This document shows positions 24,266 to 33,335 of a DNA stretch of 62,894 nucleotides, one piece after another. The stretch covers positions 1 through 62,894 of the forward strand of contig JAZNNB010000004.1 in assembly GCA_045580025.1 (NCBI GenBank). The letters are read 5' to 3'. The position numbers and the translations under genes were made by a program. The notes under the pieces were generated by a model, which saw only the letters and a program-made list of their open reading frames with translations, did not search any database and was not told the DNA's origin. Origin of the DNA: SIG440 sp045580025 (lineage in GTDB: Bacteria; Bacillota; Clostridia; Monoglobales; Monoglobaceae). Each line of letters starts with the position of its first letter. Position 1 is the stretch's first letter.

Positions 24266-25456
24266 ATGAACAAAAAAACAGTTGATGATATTTGTCCAAA
24301 AGGCAAACGCGTTTTGGTGCGTTGTGATTTCAACGTTCCGATCAAAGACGGCAAAATCACTGACGAAACAAGAATTGTAGGGGCTCTTCCCACAATCAAG
24401 AAGCTTATTGAAGATGGTGCAAAGGTTATTCTTTGCTCACATATGGGAAAACCCAAGGGCGAACCAAAGCCCGAGCTTTCACTTGCTCCTGTGGCAAAGC
24501 GTCTTTCTGAACTTCTTGGAAAAGATGTTGTTTTTGCAGCTGATGATACCGTTGTTGGTGACAATGCAAAGAAGGCAGTTGCCGAAATGAACGAGGGCGA
24601 TGTTGTTCTTCTTGAAAACACAAGATACAGAGCAGAGGAAACAAAGAATGTAGAAGCTTTCAGCCGTGAGCTTGCAAGTCTCTGTGATGTTTTTGTAAAT
24701 GATGCATTTGGTACAGCTCACCGTGCACATTGTTCAAACGTTGGTGTTACTGAATTTGTTGACGAGGCTGTTGGTGGTTATCTTATCAACAAGGAAATTG
24801 AATACCTCGGCAATGCAGTAAACAACCCCGTAAGACCTCTCGTTGCTGTTCTTGGTGGCTCAAAGGTTTCATCAAAGATTTCTGTTATCAACAACCTTTT
24901 GGAAAAGGTTGATACCCTCATTATCGGTGGTGGTATGGCGTATACTTTCATGAAGGCTCTTGGTGAGGAAGTGGGCAATTCACTTCTTGAAGCTGACTAT
25001 CTTGATTATGCAAAAGAGATGATGGCAAAGGCAGAGGAAAAGGGTGTGAAACTCCTTATCCCTGTTGATACTGTTGTTGCAAAGGATTTTGACAACGATG
25101 CAGAAAAGAAGACTGTTGGCCGTGGCGAAATTGAAGCCGGCTGGCAGGGTCTTGATATTGGTGAAAAGACAATCCAGCTTTACAAGGATGCCCTCAAAGA
25201 TGCAAAGACGATTGTTTGGAATGGACCAATGGGTGTTTTTGAAATGCCTAACTTTGCAAAGGGTACAAATGCAATAGCTCTTATGCTTGCTGACCTTGAT
25301 GCTACAACAATCATCGGTGGCGGTGACAGTGTTGCGGCTGTTAATCAGGCAGGTCTTGGCGACAAGATGAGCCATATCTCAACAGGCGGCGGTGCTTCTC
25401 TTGAATTCCTCGAGGGCAAAGACCTCCCTGGTGTTGTTGCAATCAACGATAAATAA
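24266..25456 (+). CDS. pgk: Phosphoglycerate kinase
   Basis: The ATP-forming step of lower glycolysis (1,3-bisphosphoglycerate to 3-phosphoglycerate). It has 396 residues. RCDFNVPIKDG, HMGKPKGEPKPELSLAPVA, FVNDAFGTAHRAH and the C-terminal GGGDSVAAV are conserved. GGAGG lies 8 bases before the ATG at 24266; an ATG at 24251 overlaps that site and is unlikely. It is first in a three-gene glycolytic operon; gap and eno are not in the window. Confidence 0.98.
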   Translation: MNKKTVDDICPKGKRVLVRCDFNVPIKDGKITDETRIVGALPTIKKLIEDGAKVILCSHMGKPKGEPKPELSLAPVAKRLSELLGKDVVFAADDTVVGDNAKKAVAEMNEGDVVLLENTRYRAEETKNVEAFSRELASLCDVFVNDAFGTAHRAHCSNVGVTEFVDEAVGGYLINKEIEYLGNAVNNPVRPLVAVLGGSKVSSKISVINNLLEKVDTLIIGGGMAYTFMKALGEEVGNSLLEADYLDYAKEMMAKAEEKGVKLLIPVDTVVAKDFDNDAEKKTVGRGEIEAGWQGLDIGEKTIQLYKDALKDAKTIVWNGPMGVFEMPNFAKGTNAIALMLADLDATTIIGGGDSVAAVNQAGLGDKMSHISTGGGASLEFLEGKDLPGVVAINDK

Positions 25457-25477
25457 ATTACAAAGGAGAAGACAAAA

Positions 25478-26230
25478 ATGGGAAAGTATATTATTGCCGG
25501 CAACTGGAAAATGAACAAGTTGCCCAGCGAAACATATGATTTTGTAAAAGAGGTTGCTGCTGCAACAGAGGGCGCTAAGTGCGAAGTGGTTTGCTGCACA
25601 CCTTACGTTTGCCTTTCTGAAGCAGTTCGTGCTGCAAAAGATACACATGTTAAAATCGGTGCTGAAAACCTTCATTTTGAAGACAAAGGGGCTTTCACAG
25701 GCGAAGTAAGTGCGGATATGCTCAATGATTTGGGAGTGAGCTATGTTATTATAGGTCATTCTGAAAGAAGACAGTATTTTGCTGAAACCGACGAAACCGT
25801 AAACCTCAAAACCAAGAAAGCTTTGGAAAAGGGTCTTATTCCTATTGTTTGTGTGGGCGAAAGCCTTGAAGAAAGAGAAGCAGGAATCACAATGGACCTC
25901 ATTGCTATTCAGGTTAAAAAAGCATTCAGCGGCATTGCTGCAGAGGATGCAAAGAAGGTTGTTATCGCATACGAACCTATCTGGGCTATTGGCACAGGCA
26001 AGACTGCTACAGCTGAGCAGGCTCAGGAAGTTTGTGAGGGTATTAGAAAGATTTTTGCAGAGCTTTATTGCGAAAATTGTGCTAAAGATGTTACAATTCA
26101 GTATGGCGGAAGCATGAATGCGGCGAACGCTGCAGAGCTTCTTGCAAAAGGCGATATAGACGGTGGTCTTATCGGTGGCGCAAGCCTCAAGAGTGCGGAT
26201 TTTGCTGTTATTGTAAAGGCTGCACAGTAA
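25478..26230 (+). CDS. tpiA: Triose-phosphate isomerase
   Basis: Interconverts dihydroxyacetone phosphate and glyceraldehyde-3-phosphate. It has 250 residues. The N-terminal GNWKMNK (Asn and Lys at the active site), the catalytic His in IGHSERR, the catalytic Glu in AYEPIWAIGTGKTAT and the phosphate-binding GGA near the end are present. AAGGAG lies 9 bases before the ATG. Confidence 0.98.
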   Translation: MGKYIIAGNWKMNKLPSETYDFVKEVAAATEGAKCEVVCCTPYVCLSEAVRAAKDTHVKIGAENLHFEDKGAFTGEVSADMLNDLGVSYVIIGHSERRQYFAETDETVNLKTKKALEKGLIPIVCVGESLEEREAGITMDLIAIQVKKAFSGIAAEDAKKVVIAYEPIWAIGTGKTATAEQAQEVCEGIRKIFAELYCENCAKDVTIQYGGSMNAANAAELLAKGDIDGGLIGGASLKSADFAVIVKAAQ

Positions 26231-26246
26231 TTTAAAATAAAGAATG

Positions 26247-26275
26247 AGGGCGAAGAAAATTCGCCCTTGTTTTGA
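26247..26275 (+). terminator. Hairpin between tpiA and gpmI (attenuator or weak terminator)
   Basis: AGGGCGAA (26247-26254) pairs with TTCGCCCT (26260-26267) around GAAAA. The T run is short (TGTTTTG), so partial termination or mRNA end protection is more likely than full stop, and gpmI has no clear promoter of its own. Confidence 0.6.
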
Positions 26276-26305
26276 GTTAATACGGTCTAAAGAAAGGAAA
26301 GAATA

Positions 26306-27841
26306 ATGAGTAAAAAACCTTATGCACTTATAATTATGGACGGTTATGGCGTGAATGAGCGTCACGAGGGGAATGCCATTTATTCAGCAAAAACTCCAAA
26401 TATGGATAGATTCTTAACTGAGTTCCCAAATACCGTTATCCACGCGTCAGGTATGGATGTAGGTCTTCCTGAGGGTCAGATGGGAAATTCCGAGGTTGGA
26501 CATACCAACATTGGTGCAGGAAGAATTGTTTATCAGGAGCTTACAAGAATTACAAAGTCCATTGAAGACGGTGATTTTTTTGGCAATGAAGCTCTTTGTG
26601 AGGCAGTAGAAAACTGCAAAAAGAATGACAGTGCTCTTCACTTTATGGGACTTTTGTCTGATGGTGGTGTGCACAGCCACATAAACCACCTCTTCGGACT
26701 CATTGAAATGGCAAAGAAAAATGGTCTTAGCAAGGTGTTTGTTCACTGTTTTATGGACGGTCGTGATGTTTCTCCCACATCAGGAGCCGATTTTGTAAGC
26801 CAGCTTGTTGAAAAAATGAGAAATCTTGAAGTGGGCAAAATCGCATCCGTTATGGGCAGATACTATGCTATGGACCGTGACAATCGTTGGGAACGTGTAA
26901 GTGAAGCTTATAATGCTATGGTGAAAGGTGAGGGCAACAAAGACACCTCGGCTGTGAATGCGGTTAAGAAATCCTATAATGACGGAGTTACTGACGAATT
27001 CATTGTTCCCACAGTTATCACAGATGACAGCGGAAATGCTCTTGGAACTATTTCTGAAAATGACTCGGTTGTGTTCTTCAATTTTAGACCCGACAGAGCA
27101 AGAGAGATTACAAGAACTATTGTTGATACAGAGTTCAGTGGATTTGAAAGAGAGTTTTTTGACACATACTTTGTTTGTATGACACAGTATGATGCCTCAA
27201 TGCCCAATGTGAATGTGGCATTTAAACCTCAAAGCCTTTCAAACACCTTTGGTGAATATATCAGCAAAACAGGTCTTCGTCAGCTTCGAATTGCTGAAAC
27301 CGAGAAGTATGCACACGTTACTTTCTTCTTCAACGGCGGTGTTGAAGCCGTTTATGACGGTGAGGACAGAGCGCTTATCAATTCACCCAAAGTTGCAACC
27401 TATGACCTTCAGCCCGAAATGAGTGCGTATGAGGTTACTGACGAGGTTGTGAAAAGAATTGAAAGCGGCGAGTATGACGTAATAGTTCTTAACTTTGCAA
27501 ACTGTGATATGGTTGGACATACGGGAGTGTTTGAGGCTGCAGTAAAGGCGGTTGAAACCGTTGATGAATGCCTTGGCAGAACCATTGATGCAATTCTGAA
27601 AATGGGTGGAACAGCGCTTATCACTGCTGACCACGGAAACGCAGACCAGATGCTTGATTACAGCACAAATGATGTATTCACAGCACACACCACCAATGTT
27701 GTTCCACTTGTTTTGGTGGGCGGACCTGATGGCGTGAAACTGAAAGTTGGAAGACTTGCTGACCTTGCGCCCACAATGCTTGACCTTATGGGACTTTCAA
27801 AGCCTGATGAAATGACAGGAGAAAGCCTTTTGGTTAAATAA
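26306..27841 (+). CDS. gpmI: 2,3-bisphosphoglycerate-independent phosphoglycerate mutase
   Basis: Converts 3- to 2-phosphoglycerate without a bisphosphate cofactor, using two Mn ions. It has 511 residues. The catalytic serine lies in GNSEVGHTNIGAGR (near residue 62). MDGRDVSPTSG, the metal-site NFANCDMVGHTG and TADHGNADQM are the alkaline-phosphatase-fold ligands. AGAAAGGAAAG precedes the ATG. This Mn-dependent enzyme is usual in spore-formers. Confidence 0.98.
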   Translation: MSKKPYALIIMDGYGVNERHEGNAIYSAKTPNMDRFLTEFPNTVIHASGMDVGLPEGQMGNSEVGHTNIGAGRIVYQELTRITKSIEDGDFFGNEALCEAVENCKKNDSALHFMGLLSDGGVHSHINHLFGLIEMAKKNGLSKVFVHCFMDGRDVSPTSGADFVSQLVEKMRNLEVGKIASVMGRYYAMDRDNRWERVSEAYNAMVKGEGNKDTSAVNAVKKSYNDGVTDEFIVPTVITDDSGNALGTISENDSVVFFNFRPDRAREITRTIVDTEFSGFEREFFDTYFVCMTQYDASMPNVNVAFKPQSLSNTFGEYISKTGLRQLRIAETEKYAHVTFFFNGGVEAVYDGEDRALINSPKVATYDLQPEMSAYEVTDEVVKRIESGEYDVIVLNFANCDMVGHTGVFEAAVKAVETVDECLGRTIDAILKMGGTALITADHGNADQMLDYSTNDVFTAHTTNVVPLVLVGGPDGVKLKVGRLADLAPTMLDLMGLSKPDEMTGESLLVK

Positions 27842-27857
27842 TAAAAAATTGAATTCT

Positions 27858-27890
27858 AAGCAGCATATTTTATATGCTGCTTTTCTCTTT
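27858..27890 (+). terminator. Terminator of the glycolytic operon
   Basis: An 11-base stem (AAGCAGCATAT with its complement, allowing end pairs) has a 3-base loop and is followed by TTTTCTCTTTT. It lies 17 bases after gpmI. Confidence 0.9.
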
Positions 27891-27949
27891 TGCAGGAATT
27901 TTTATGAAAATAGAGGTTAAACTAACAAAAACTGTGAAAGGGAAAAGTG

Positions 27950-29563
27950 ATGAAAGAAAAAACATTGTTATACAACGGACAGATATTTACTGTGAATAAA
28001 AATAACGATATAGCAGAGGCGATTCTCTTTGAAGAAGATAAAATTTTGTTTGTAGGAAAAACTGCAGATGCACTAAGGCTCATAGATGAAAATACTGAGT
28101 GGAAGGATTTGTATGGTTGTGCGGTGCTCCCCGGATTTGTGGATTGTCATATTCATATGGCTGTGGCAGGGGCAAAAATCCACAACCAGATTGATTTGTC
28201 AAAGAAGGCAGGGGTAGAAGACATAAACGGACTACTTGAAAAAATTGAAAAAGCAGCCGAAGAAACAAAAAATGGTGACTGGGTAATAGGCAGCAATTAC
28301 AGCAACGAGTCTTTAAAAGAAAAACGTCATATAACAGCAGAAGAACTTGATAAAGTGGCGCCTCAAACGCCAGCCCTTATAATTCATACCAGCGGTCATA
28401 TAAGCGTTGCAAATACAAAGGCACTGAAAATTGCGGAAAGCAAAGGATTCAAGTTGGATCGAGAGGGTGTCTTAAAAGACGAAAATCAAAAGCCAACCGG
28501 TGTTTTGCAGGAGGGGGCACACTTTGCGATGCTGAGGCTTTCTCCCGTTTTACCCTCGGATGGAGAACTGGTTTCGGGTATAGAAAAATTCAGCAAGGAT
28601 TTGATAAAACGCGGTATTACCTCGGCTCATGATGCCGGAGGATTTGGCACAGCAACATTTCGGACGCTTCAAAGGGCAAAAGAAGAAATACGGCTTTTTT
28701 GCAGGACTTATCCAATGCTCTGGACTCTTTTTGGAAAGTCTGCACAGATTGATGTGGCACGAAACTTTTTTGAGACGGGATTTCACACCGGTTTTGGCGA
28801 TGAAATGCTGAAAATGGGACCGCTAAAAATTATGACAGACGGCTCTGCTGTGGGGGGGACTTGTGCCGTGAGCAGACCTCTTATGCATATTGGCAAGATA
28901 ACACCTGCCACATTTACTCAAGAAGAAATGGACGAAATTTTCATAGAAGGTCACAGACTTGGCTTTCAACTTACCGCACACGCAGTAGGGGACAGAGCTA
29001 TCAGCATGGTGCTTGATTCTTTTGAAAAGGCAATGACGGCATATCCGAGAAAAAATACGCGTCACAGGATTGAACATTGTTTCTTGTGCCCTCCAAATTT
29101 AATAGAACGCATAAAAAAGCTCAAGGTGTTGCCGATTCCAAATCCCGGATTTTTGTCGGTTTGGGGAGGGGTGTTTGAAAAATACTATGGGGACAGAATT
29201 GGGGAAGTTATGCCGCTGAAAAGTTTTGAGGATGCAGGTATTATCACTCCTTTTGGCTCTGATGCTATGGTTATTGAAGAATATGAGCCTCTTTTCGGGA
29301 TTGCGGCGGCAATGGAAAGACGTGATTTAAAAACTGGTATCAGCATTGGTGAAGAGCAGAAAATATCCCTGATGCGTGCAATAAGATGCTATACCTATTT
29401 TGGTGCATATGCATCCTTTGAAGAAAAAATAAAAGGAAGTCTTGAGGTAGGAAAAATTGCTGATTTGGTTGTTTTAAGTTCCTCAATCGCAGGGAAAACT
29501 CCGGAAGAAATACGCAGAATCAAAGTGACAGAAAGTTATCTGGGCGGAAAACGCATTATTTGA
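27950..29563 (+). CDS. Amidohydrolase family protein, YtcJ type
   Basis: A metal-dependent hydrolase of 537 residues with the long inserted form of the YtcJ group (N-substituted formamide deformylase-like). The metal-binding start is PGFVDCHIHMAVAG, followed by HTSGHISVANTKAL, TAHAVGDRA and the downstream metal-site Asp in FGSDAMVIEEYEPL. There is no signal peptide. The substrate cannot be told from sequence. AAAGGG precedes the ATG at 27950. It stands alone between two transcription units. Confidence 0.88.
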   Translation: MKEKTLLYNGQIFTVNKNNDIAEAILFEEDKILFVGKTADALRLIDENTEWKDLYGCAVLPGFVDCHIHMAVAGAKIHNQIDLSKKAGVEDINGLLEKIEKAAEETKNGDWVIGSNYSNESLKEKRHITAEELDKVAPQTPALIIHTSGHISVANTKALKIAESKGFKLDREGVLKDENQKPTGVLQEGAHFAMLRLSPVLPSDGELVSGIEKFSKDLIKRGITSAHDAGGFGTATFRTLQRAKEEIRLFCRTYPMLWTLFGKSAQIDVARNFFETGFHTGFGDEMLKMGPLKIMTDGSAVGGTCAVSRPLMHIGKITPATFTQEEMDEIFIEGHRLGFQLTAHAVGDRAISMVLDSFEKAMTAYPRKNTRHRIEHCFLCPPNLIERIKKLKVLPIPNPGFLSVWGGVFEKYYGDRIGEVMPLKSFEDAGIITPFGSDAMVIEEYEPLFGIAAAMERRDLKTGISIGEEQKISLMRAIRCYTYFGAYASFEEKIKGSLEVGKIADLVVLSSSIAGKTPEEIRRIKVTESYLGGKRII

Positions 29564-29605
29564 AAGAAAAAGCATCAATAAAAGTGAAAAAAATAGCTAA
29601 AACAG

Positions 29606-29634
29606 TTGAAAAAAAAATATATATTTGATATAAT
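29606..29634 (+). promoter_or_regulatory. Promoter of the yybS-gdpP-rplI-dnaB operon
   Basis: TTGAAA (29606-29611), 17-base spacer, TATAAT (29629-29634), in an AT-rich stretch. It would give a leader of about 125 bases. Confidence 0.8.
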
Positions 29635-29640
29635 ATACTG

Positions 29641-29756
29641 TAAAATGTGGTGAATAGCGTACTTTATTCACCAGGCTTAATGAAAAAATTACAAAGCGGC
29701 ATGAGTAATTTTCTTGAAAACCGCGGGATATAGGGACTTTTAAGGGGACCCTGAGG
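29641..29756 (+). ncRNA. Candidate structured 5' leader of yybS-gdpP
   Basis: Three stems can be drawn by hand. Stem 1 is TGGTGAATA (29648-29656) with TATTCACCA (29665-29673). Stem 2 is AAAATTAC (29685-29692) with GTAATTTT (29705-29712), whose 12-base loop holds GCGG (29696-29699); that GCGG can pair with CCGC (29721-29724), giving an H-type pseudoknot. Stem 3 is AGGG with CCCT, directly before the ribosome site GAGGAG. It is not a riboswitch class I recognise, there is no intrinsic terminator, and the layout would suit translational control. Confidence 0.4.
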
Positions 29757-29766
29757 AGAAAGTGAT

Positions 29767-30768
29767 ATGAATCACAACAAAACAAAAGCCCTCCGTGAAG
29801 GGGCTATGATGGTTGCTCTTACAATTATTTTTATTTTGATTTCGCTATATGTTCCCATTCTCTCGTTTTTGGGGACTCTTGCAGCGCCGATTCCTATGGC
29901 GGCGTTTGCTGCCAGGAATGGACTGAAGCCCGTATGGATTGCGGTGGTATCTGTTTTTGTGCTCACTGTGTTTGTTACCGGCGGAAATATATTTTCTGCT
30001 GTATCCACAGTGCTTATGTCGGTTATCCCGGGTGCTGTATGCGGATATTTCCTGGGAAAACGTGCACTTTTTTTTAATTCGCTTGTTGGCACCTCGGTTG
30101 CTGTTGCAATAGGTTGGGTGTTTGAACTTTTTGTGATAAACGTGTTCGCAGGAAACGGCATTGACGAAATGATTGCACAGGCGGGTGAACAATTTAAATC
30201 TATAAGCACAGCTATGCTTCAGAATATTCCAAAAGCTCAGCTTGAAAGTCTTGGAGCATCTTCACCTGAAACTTTTGCGGCTCAGGTTATTGAAACTTTT
30301 GAATATACAATAAAGGTTTATTTCCCGTCGTTTGTGATAATAAGTGCGGCGATTACGGGGTATATGATTCTCAGAGTAAGTGCTTTTGTGATAAGACGTA
30401 CAAAAATTGCAGAGGTTTCGGTTGTGAAGTTTTCCATGATGAAAGCGCCAACAAGTATGAGTACAGCTCTTCTTTTATTTTATATTATTCATCTTTTGGT
30501 GACGCCGGGGTCGCTTATATGGATGGTGCTTGCCAACATTGTGATTATTCTCTATGCAATTTTGAGTGTGTGCGGGCTTTCGTTTGTTGATTACAAATTC
30601 AAAAGGAAAGCTCGATCTGCGTGGATAAGAGGTGCCATTTATTTTGTAGTACTTTTAATGCTGAGTGGCTTTTCATCAGTAATTTCCACGGCGCTTATTA
30701 TAATTGCAATTTTGGACAGCAGACGTGATTTTAGAAATATTGGTTTAGGCGAAAATTACGGCGGATAG
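29767..30768 (+). CDS. YybS family membrane protein (DUF2232)
   Basis: A polytopic membrane protein of 333 residues with about eight hydrophobic spans, starting at an ATG after GAGGAG. The N-terminal ALREGAMMVALTIIFILISLY, the TGGN loop and the C-terminal RDFRNIGLG fit YybS/DUF2232. The function is unproven. The fold resembles ECF S components, which is knowledge of the family rather than something shown here. yybS directly before gdpP and rplI is the B. subtilis order. Confidence 0.85.
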   Translation: MNHNKTKALREGAMMVALTIIFILISLYVPILSFLGTLAAPIPMAAFAARNGLKPVWIAVVSVFVLTVFVTGGNIFSAVSTVLMSVIPGAVCGYFLGKRALFFNSLVGTSVAVAIGWVFELFVINVFAGNGIDEMIAQAGEQFKSISTAMLQNIPKAQLESLGASSPETFAAQVIETFEYTIKVYFPSFVIISAAITGYMILRVSAFVIRRTKIAEVSVVKFSMMKAPTSMSTALLLFYIIHLLVTPGSLIWMVLANIVIILYAILSVCGLSFVDYKFKRKARSAWIRGAIYFVVLLMLSGFSSVISTALIIIAILDSRRDFRNIGLGENYGG

Positions 30769-30797
30769 TATATAGATGAATTTGGAGGCGATTTCCA

Positions 30798-32804
30798 ATG
30801 AAAACTGAAAAAGTTGGAGCGCGAGTTTTTTTCAACTCAAAGCGAAGATACATAAGGCTTTCGGTGTATGCGGTTATTTTGTTTGCACTGGGGTTGGTTC
30901 TGGCTGCGAACAAACGCCCTGAGGCAATTTTTGAAATTGCTCTTACAGTGGGTATAATTGCTTTTGAGGTTTTTCACGTACAGAAAAGCCAGAAAGAATT
31001 TTTGAAATATACGCAGCATCTCGATTTTTGTCTGAATGACAATTCCCGCGGGTCGCTTCTTAACTATCCTGCGCCTCTTATCATTACGGATATGGATGGA
31101 AAAATAAACTGGTACAACGATTGGTTCCGTTTAGCAGTGGATGAAGAAGATATTTATGGACGTGACGTTCATCAACTCATTCCGGATATAAGCATAAGCA
31201 AGCTTCTTGAAAATGATGAGAAATCGCACATTAAGCTTACCATAGGCGAAAACCATTATGAAATATGGGGAAATGTCGTGGGCGGACGCAAAGGTCAAAG
31301 TGACAGCCTTGTGGTAATATATTTCATCGACAAAACCGAAGAGGTGCGCATAGCAAAGCTTCGTGAAGATGAATTCATAATCGAGAGCATAGTAATCATC
31401 GACAACTATGATGAGGTGTTGAATGAGACACCGGATACCAATCACGGAGCTCTTATGGGTGAAATTGAGCAAAAGGTAAATGCGTGGGTGGCACTGGGAA
31501 ACGGCGTTATGCGAAAATATGAGCGTGACAAATTCTTCGTATTCTTCAGCAATAAAGAGTTTGAAAAAATACTTGGCAACAAATTTTCGGTACTTGATGA
31601 GGTAAGAAACATTAACCACGAAAACAAAATTCCTGCAACCCTCAGTATCGGTGTGGGTAAAAGCGGAGTTGACATTTCCGAAAACGACAAGTTTGCAAGG
31701 CTTGCTATTGATATGGCTCTTGGTCGTGGCGGTGACCAGGTGGTTATACGCGATGATGCAAACTTTACATTCTTCGGTGCAAAAACCCGCGAGGTTGAAA
31801 AGCGCACAAAGGTTAAGGCGAGGGTGGTTGCCCATGCGCTTCGTGAACTTGTTGACCATTCAAGTAAGGTTTTAATTATGGGCCATGCAGGCTCAGATAT
31901 GGACAGTATGGGTGCATCTATTGGTCTTTTCAAAGCGGTTAAAAGTCGCAACAAGGATGCATACATCGTGGTTGATACAGAAAAAAGCAATGCGAAAATA
32001 CTTGTTCAGGAATTTAAAAATATAGAGAGATATGAGGATGCTTTTATAAGCGGTGAGCACGCTCTCAATATTTATGAGAACGATACACTTGTTATTGTTG
32101 TGGATGTTCACAGACCCGGTATGGTTGAGTGCCCTGAGCTTTTGCAACACGCAAAAAACGTGGTTTTAATCGACCACCACAGACGCAGTGAAGACTTTAT
32201 TGAAAATGCAGTGCTCACATATCACGAGCCTTATGCATCTTCAACCTGTGAAATGATAACAGAAATTCTTCAGTATCTTCAGGACAATGAACGTCTCACC
32301 AAGCAAGAGGCGGAGGCTCTCTATGCAGGTATATTTATGGACACTAAAGGCTTCACCTTCAAGGCGGGTGTCAGAACTTTCGAGGCGGCATCTTATCTTC
32401 GCCGTATGGGCATTGATACAGTAAATGTAAGAAGACTTTTCAAGACTGATATTGACTGTTATGTGGCAAAAGCGGAAATTATCAGCAGTGCCGTTGTTTA
32501 CAGAGATAACATTGCTCTCTCTTATCTTTATGAGGAGTGTCCCAATATGGCGGTGACGGTGGCTCAGGCGGCGGATGAACTTCTTGATATTTCAGGAATT
32601 GAAGCGTCATTTGTTCTGGCAAAGCAAGGAAGTCGTGTTTTAATCAGCGGACGGTCTCTTGAAAAGGTTAATGTTCAGGTTATCCTTGAAAAGCTGGGCG
32701 GTGGCGGACACATTACCATTGCGGGAGCCCAGATAGAGGATGCTGATATTGAAAGAGCAGATGAACTTTTGAAAGAGGCAATAGACGAATTTTTCAGCGA
32801 ATAG
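30798..32804 (+). CDS. gdpP: Cyclic-di-AMP phosphodiesterase GdpP
   Basis: Hydrolyses c-di-AMP, the messenger for potassium and wall homeostasis. It has 668 residues. Two N-terminal membrane spans (about 20-55) are followed by a PAS-like domain (about 75-180; PAPLIITDMDGKINWYN), a degenerate GGDEF domain (about 180-340) and DHH/DHHA1. DHH metal ligands are in HAGSDMDSMG (His363, Asp367, Asp369) and DHH at 459-461. The DHHA1 motif GGGGHITIAG is near 635. GGAGG precedes the ATG. It is 31 bases ahead of rplI. Confidence 0.96.
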   Translation: MKTEKVGARVFFNSKRRYIRLSVYAVILFALGLVLAANKRPEAIFEIALTVGIIAFEVFHVQKSQKEFLKYTQHLDFCLNDNSRGSLLNYPAPLIITDMDGKINWYNDWFRLAVDEEDIYGRDVHQLIPDISISKLLENDEKSHIKLTIGENHYEIWGNVVGGRKGQSDSLVVIYFIDKTEEVRIAKLREDEFIIESIVIIDNYDEVLNETPDTNHGALMGEIEQKVNAWVALGNGVMRKYERDKFFVFFSNKEFEKILGNKFSVLDEVRNINHENKIPATLSIGVGKSGVDISENDKFARLAIDMALGRGGDQVVIRDDANFTFFGAKTREVEKRTKVKARVVAHALRELVDHSSKVLIMGHAGSDMDSMGASIGLFKAVKSRNKDAYIVVDTEKSNAKILVQEFKNIERYEDAFISGEHALNIYENDTLVIVVDVHRPGMVECPELLQHAKNVVLIDHHRRSEDFIENAVLTYHEPYASSTCEMITEILQYLQDNERLTKQEAEALYAGIFMDTKGFTFKAGVRTFEAASYLRRMGIDTVNVRRLFKTDIDCYVAKAEIISSAVVYRDNIALSYLYEECPNMAVTVAQAADELLDISGIEASFVLAKQGSRVLISGRSLEKVNVQVILEKLGGGGHITIAGAQIEDADIERADELLKEAIDEFFSE

Positions 32805-32835
32805 ATTTAACAAAACAGAAAGGCAGGAAAGATAA

Positions 32836-33285
32836 ATGAAAGTTATACTTACTCAGGACGTAAAGGGTCAAGGTAAAAAAGGTGATCTTATAAATGTAAG
32901 CGACGGATATGCAAGAAACTTTCTGCTTCCCAAAGGCGTTGCTATTGAGGCAAGCAAGCAGGCAATAAATGACCTTGAGGGCAAGCGAGGTGCTGAGGCA
33001 TACCGCAAAAACCTTGAAGAAGAAAAAGCAAAAAATATTGCTGAGAGAATGAAAGAAATCACTGTGAAACTTGAGGCGAAAGCAGGAGCAGGTGGCAAGC
33101 TTTTTGGCTCAATTACATCAAAGGATGTGGCTGATGCCCTCAAAACGCAATATAATATTGATATCGATAAGAGAAAATTTGAACTCAAAGACGGCATCAA
33201 AACTTGTGGTGAAACTGAGGTCAGTGTTCGTCTTTATCCCCAGATTGTTGGAAAGTTCAAGGTTATTGTTACCGAACAAAAATAG
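32836..33285 (+). CDS. rplI: 50S ribosomal protein bL9
   Basis: A 149-residue protein with the N-terminal RNA-binding signature (MKVILTQDVKGQGKKGDLINVSDGYARN, cut by no gap), a long connecting helix and the C-terminal domain with FGSITSKDVADAL. It is normal in length. GGCAGGAAAG precedes the ATG. It lies between gdpP and dnaB, as in other Firmicutes. Confidence 0.97.
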   Translation: MKVILTQDVKGQGKKGDLINVSDGYARNFLLPKGVAIEASKQAINDLEGKRGAEAYRKNLEEEKAKNIAERMKEITVKLEAKAGAGGKLFGSITSKDVADALKTQYNIDIDKRKFELKDGIKTCGETEVSVRLYPQIVGKFKVIVTEQK

Positions 33286-33335
33286 AAAATTAGTGAAAAC
33301 ATCTTTGTGAAATTTGCAAAGGAGGGAAATGTGCT

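Noticed and set aside
26247..26275. Full terminator splitting tpiA from gpmI
   Set aside because: The T run is too short and gpmI lacks a clear promoter, so I treat it as an attenuator or mRNA-end hairpin.
29700..29756. T-box leader, suggested by ACCGCGG near 29720
   Set aside because: The AGGGTGG-ACCGCG order, specifier stem and terminator are missing, and the downstream gene is not amino-acid related.
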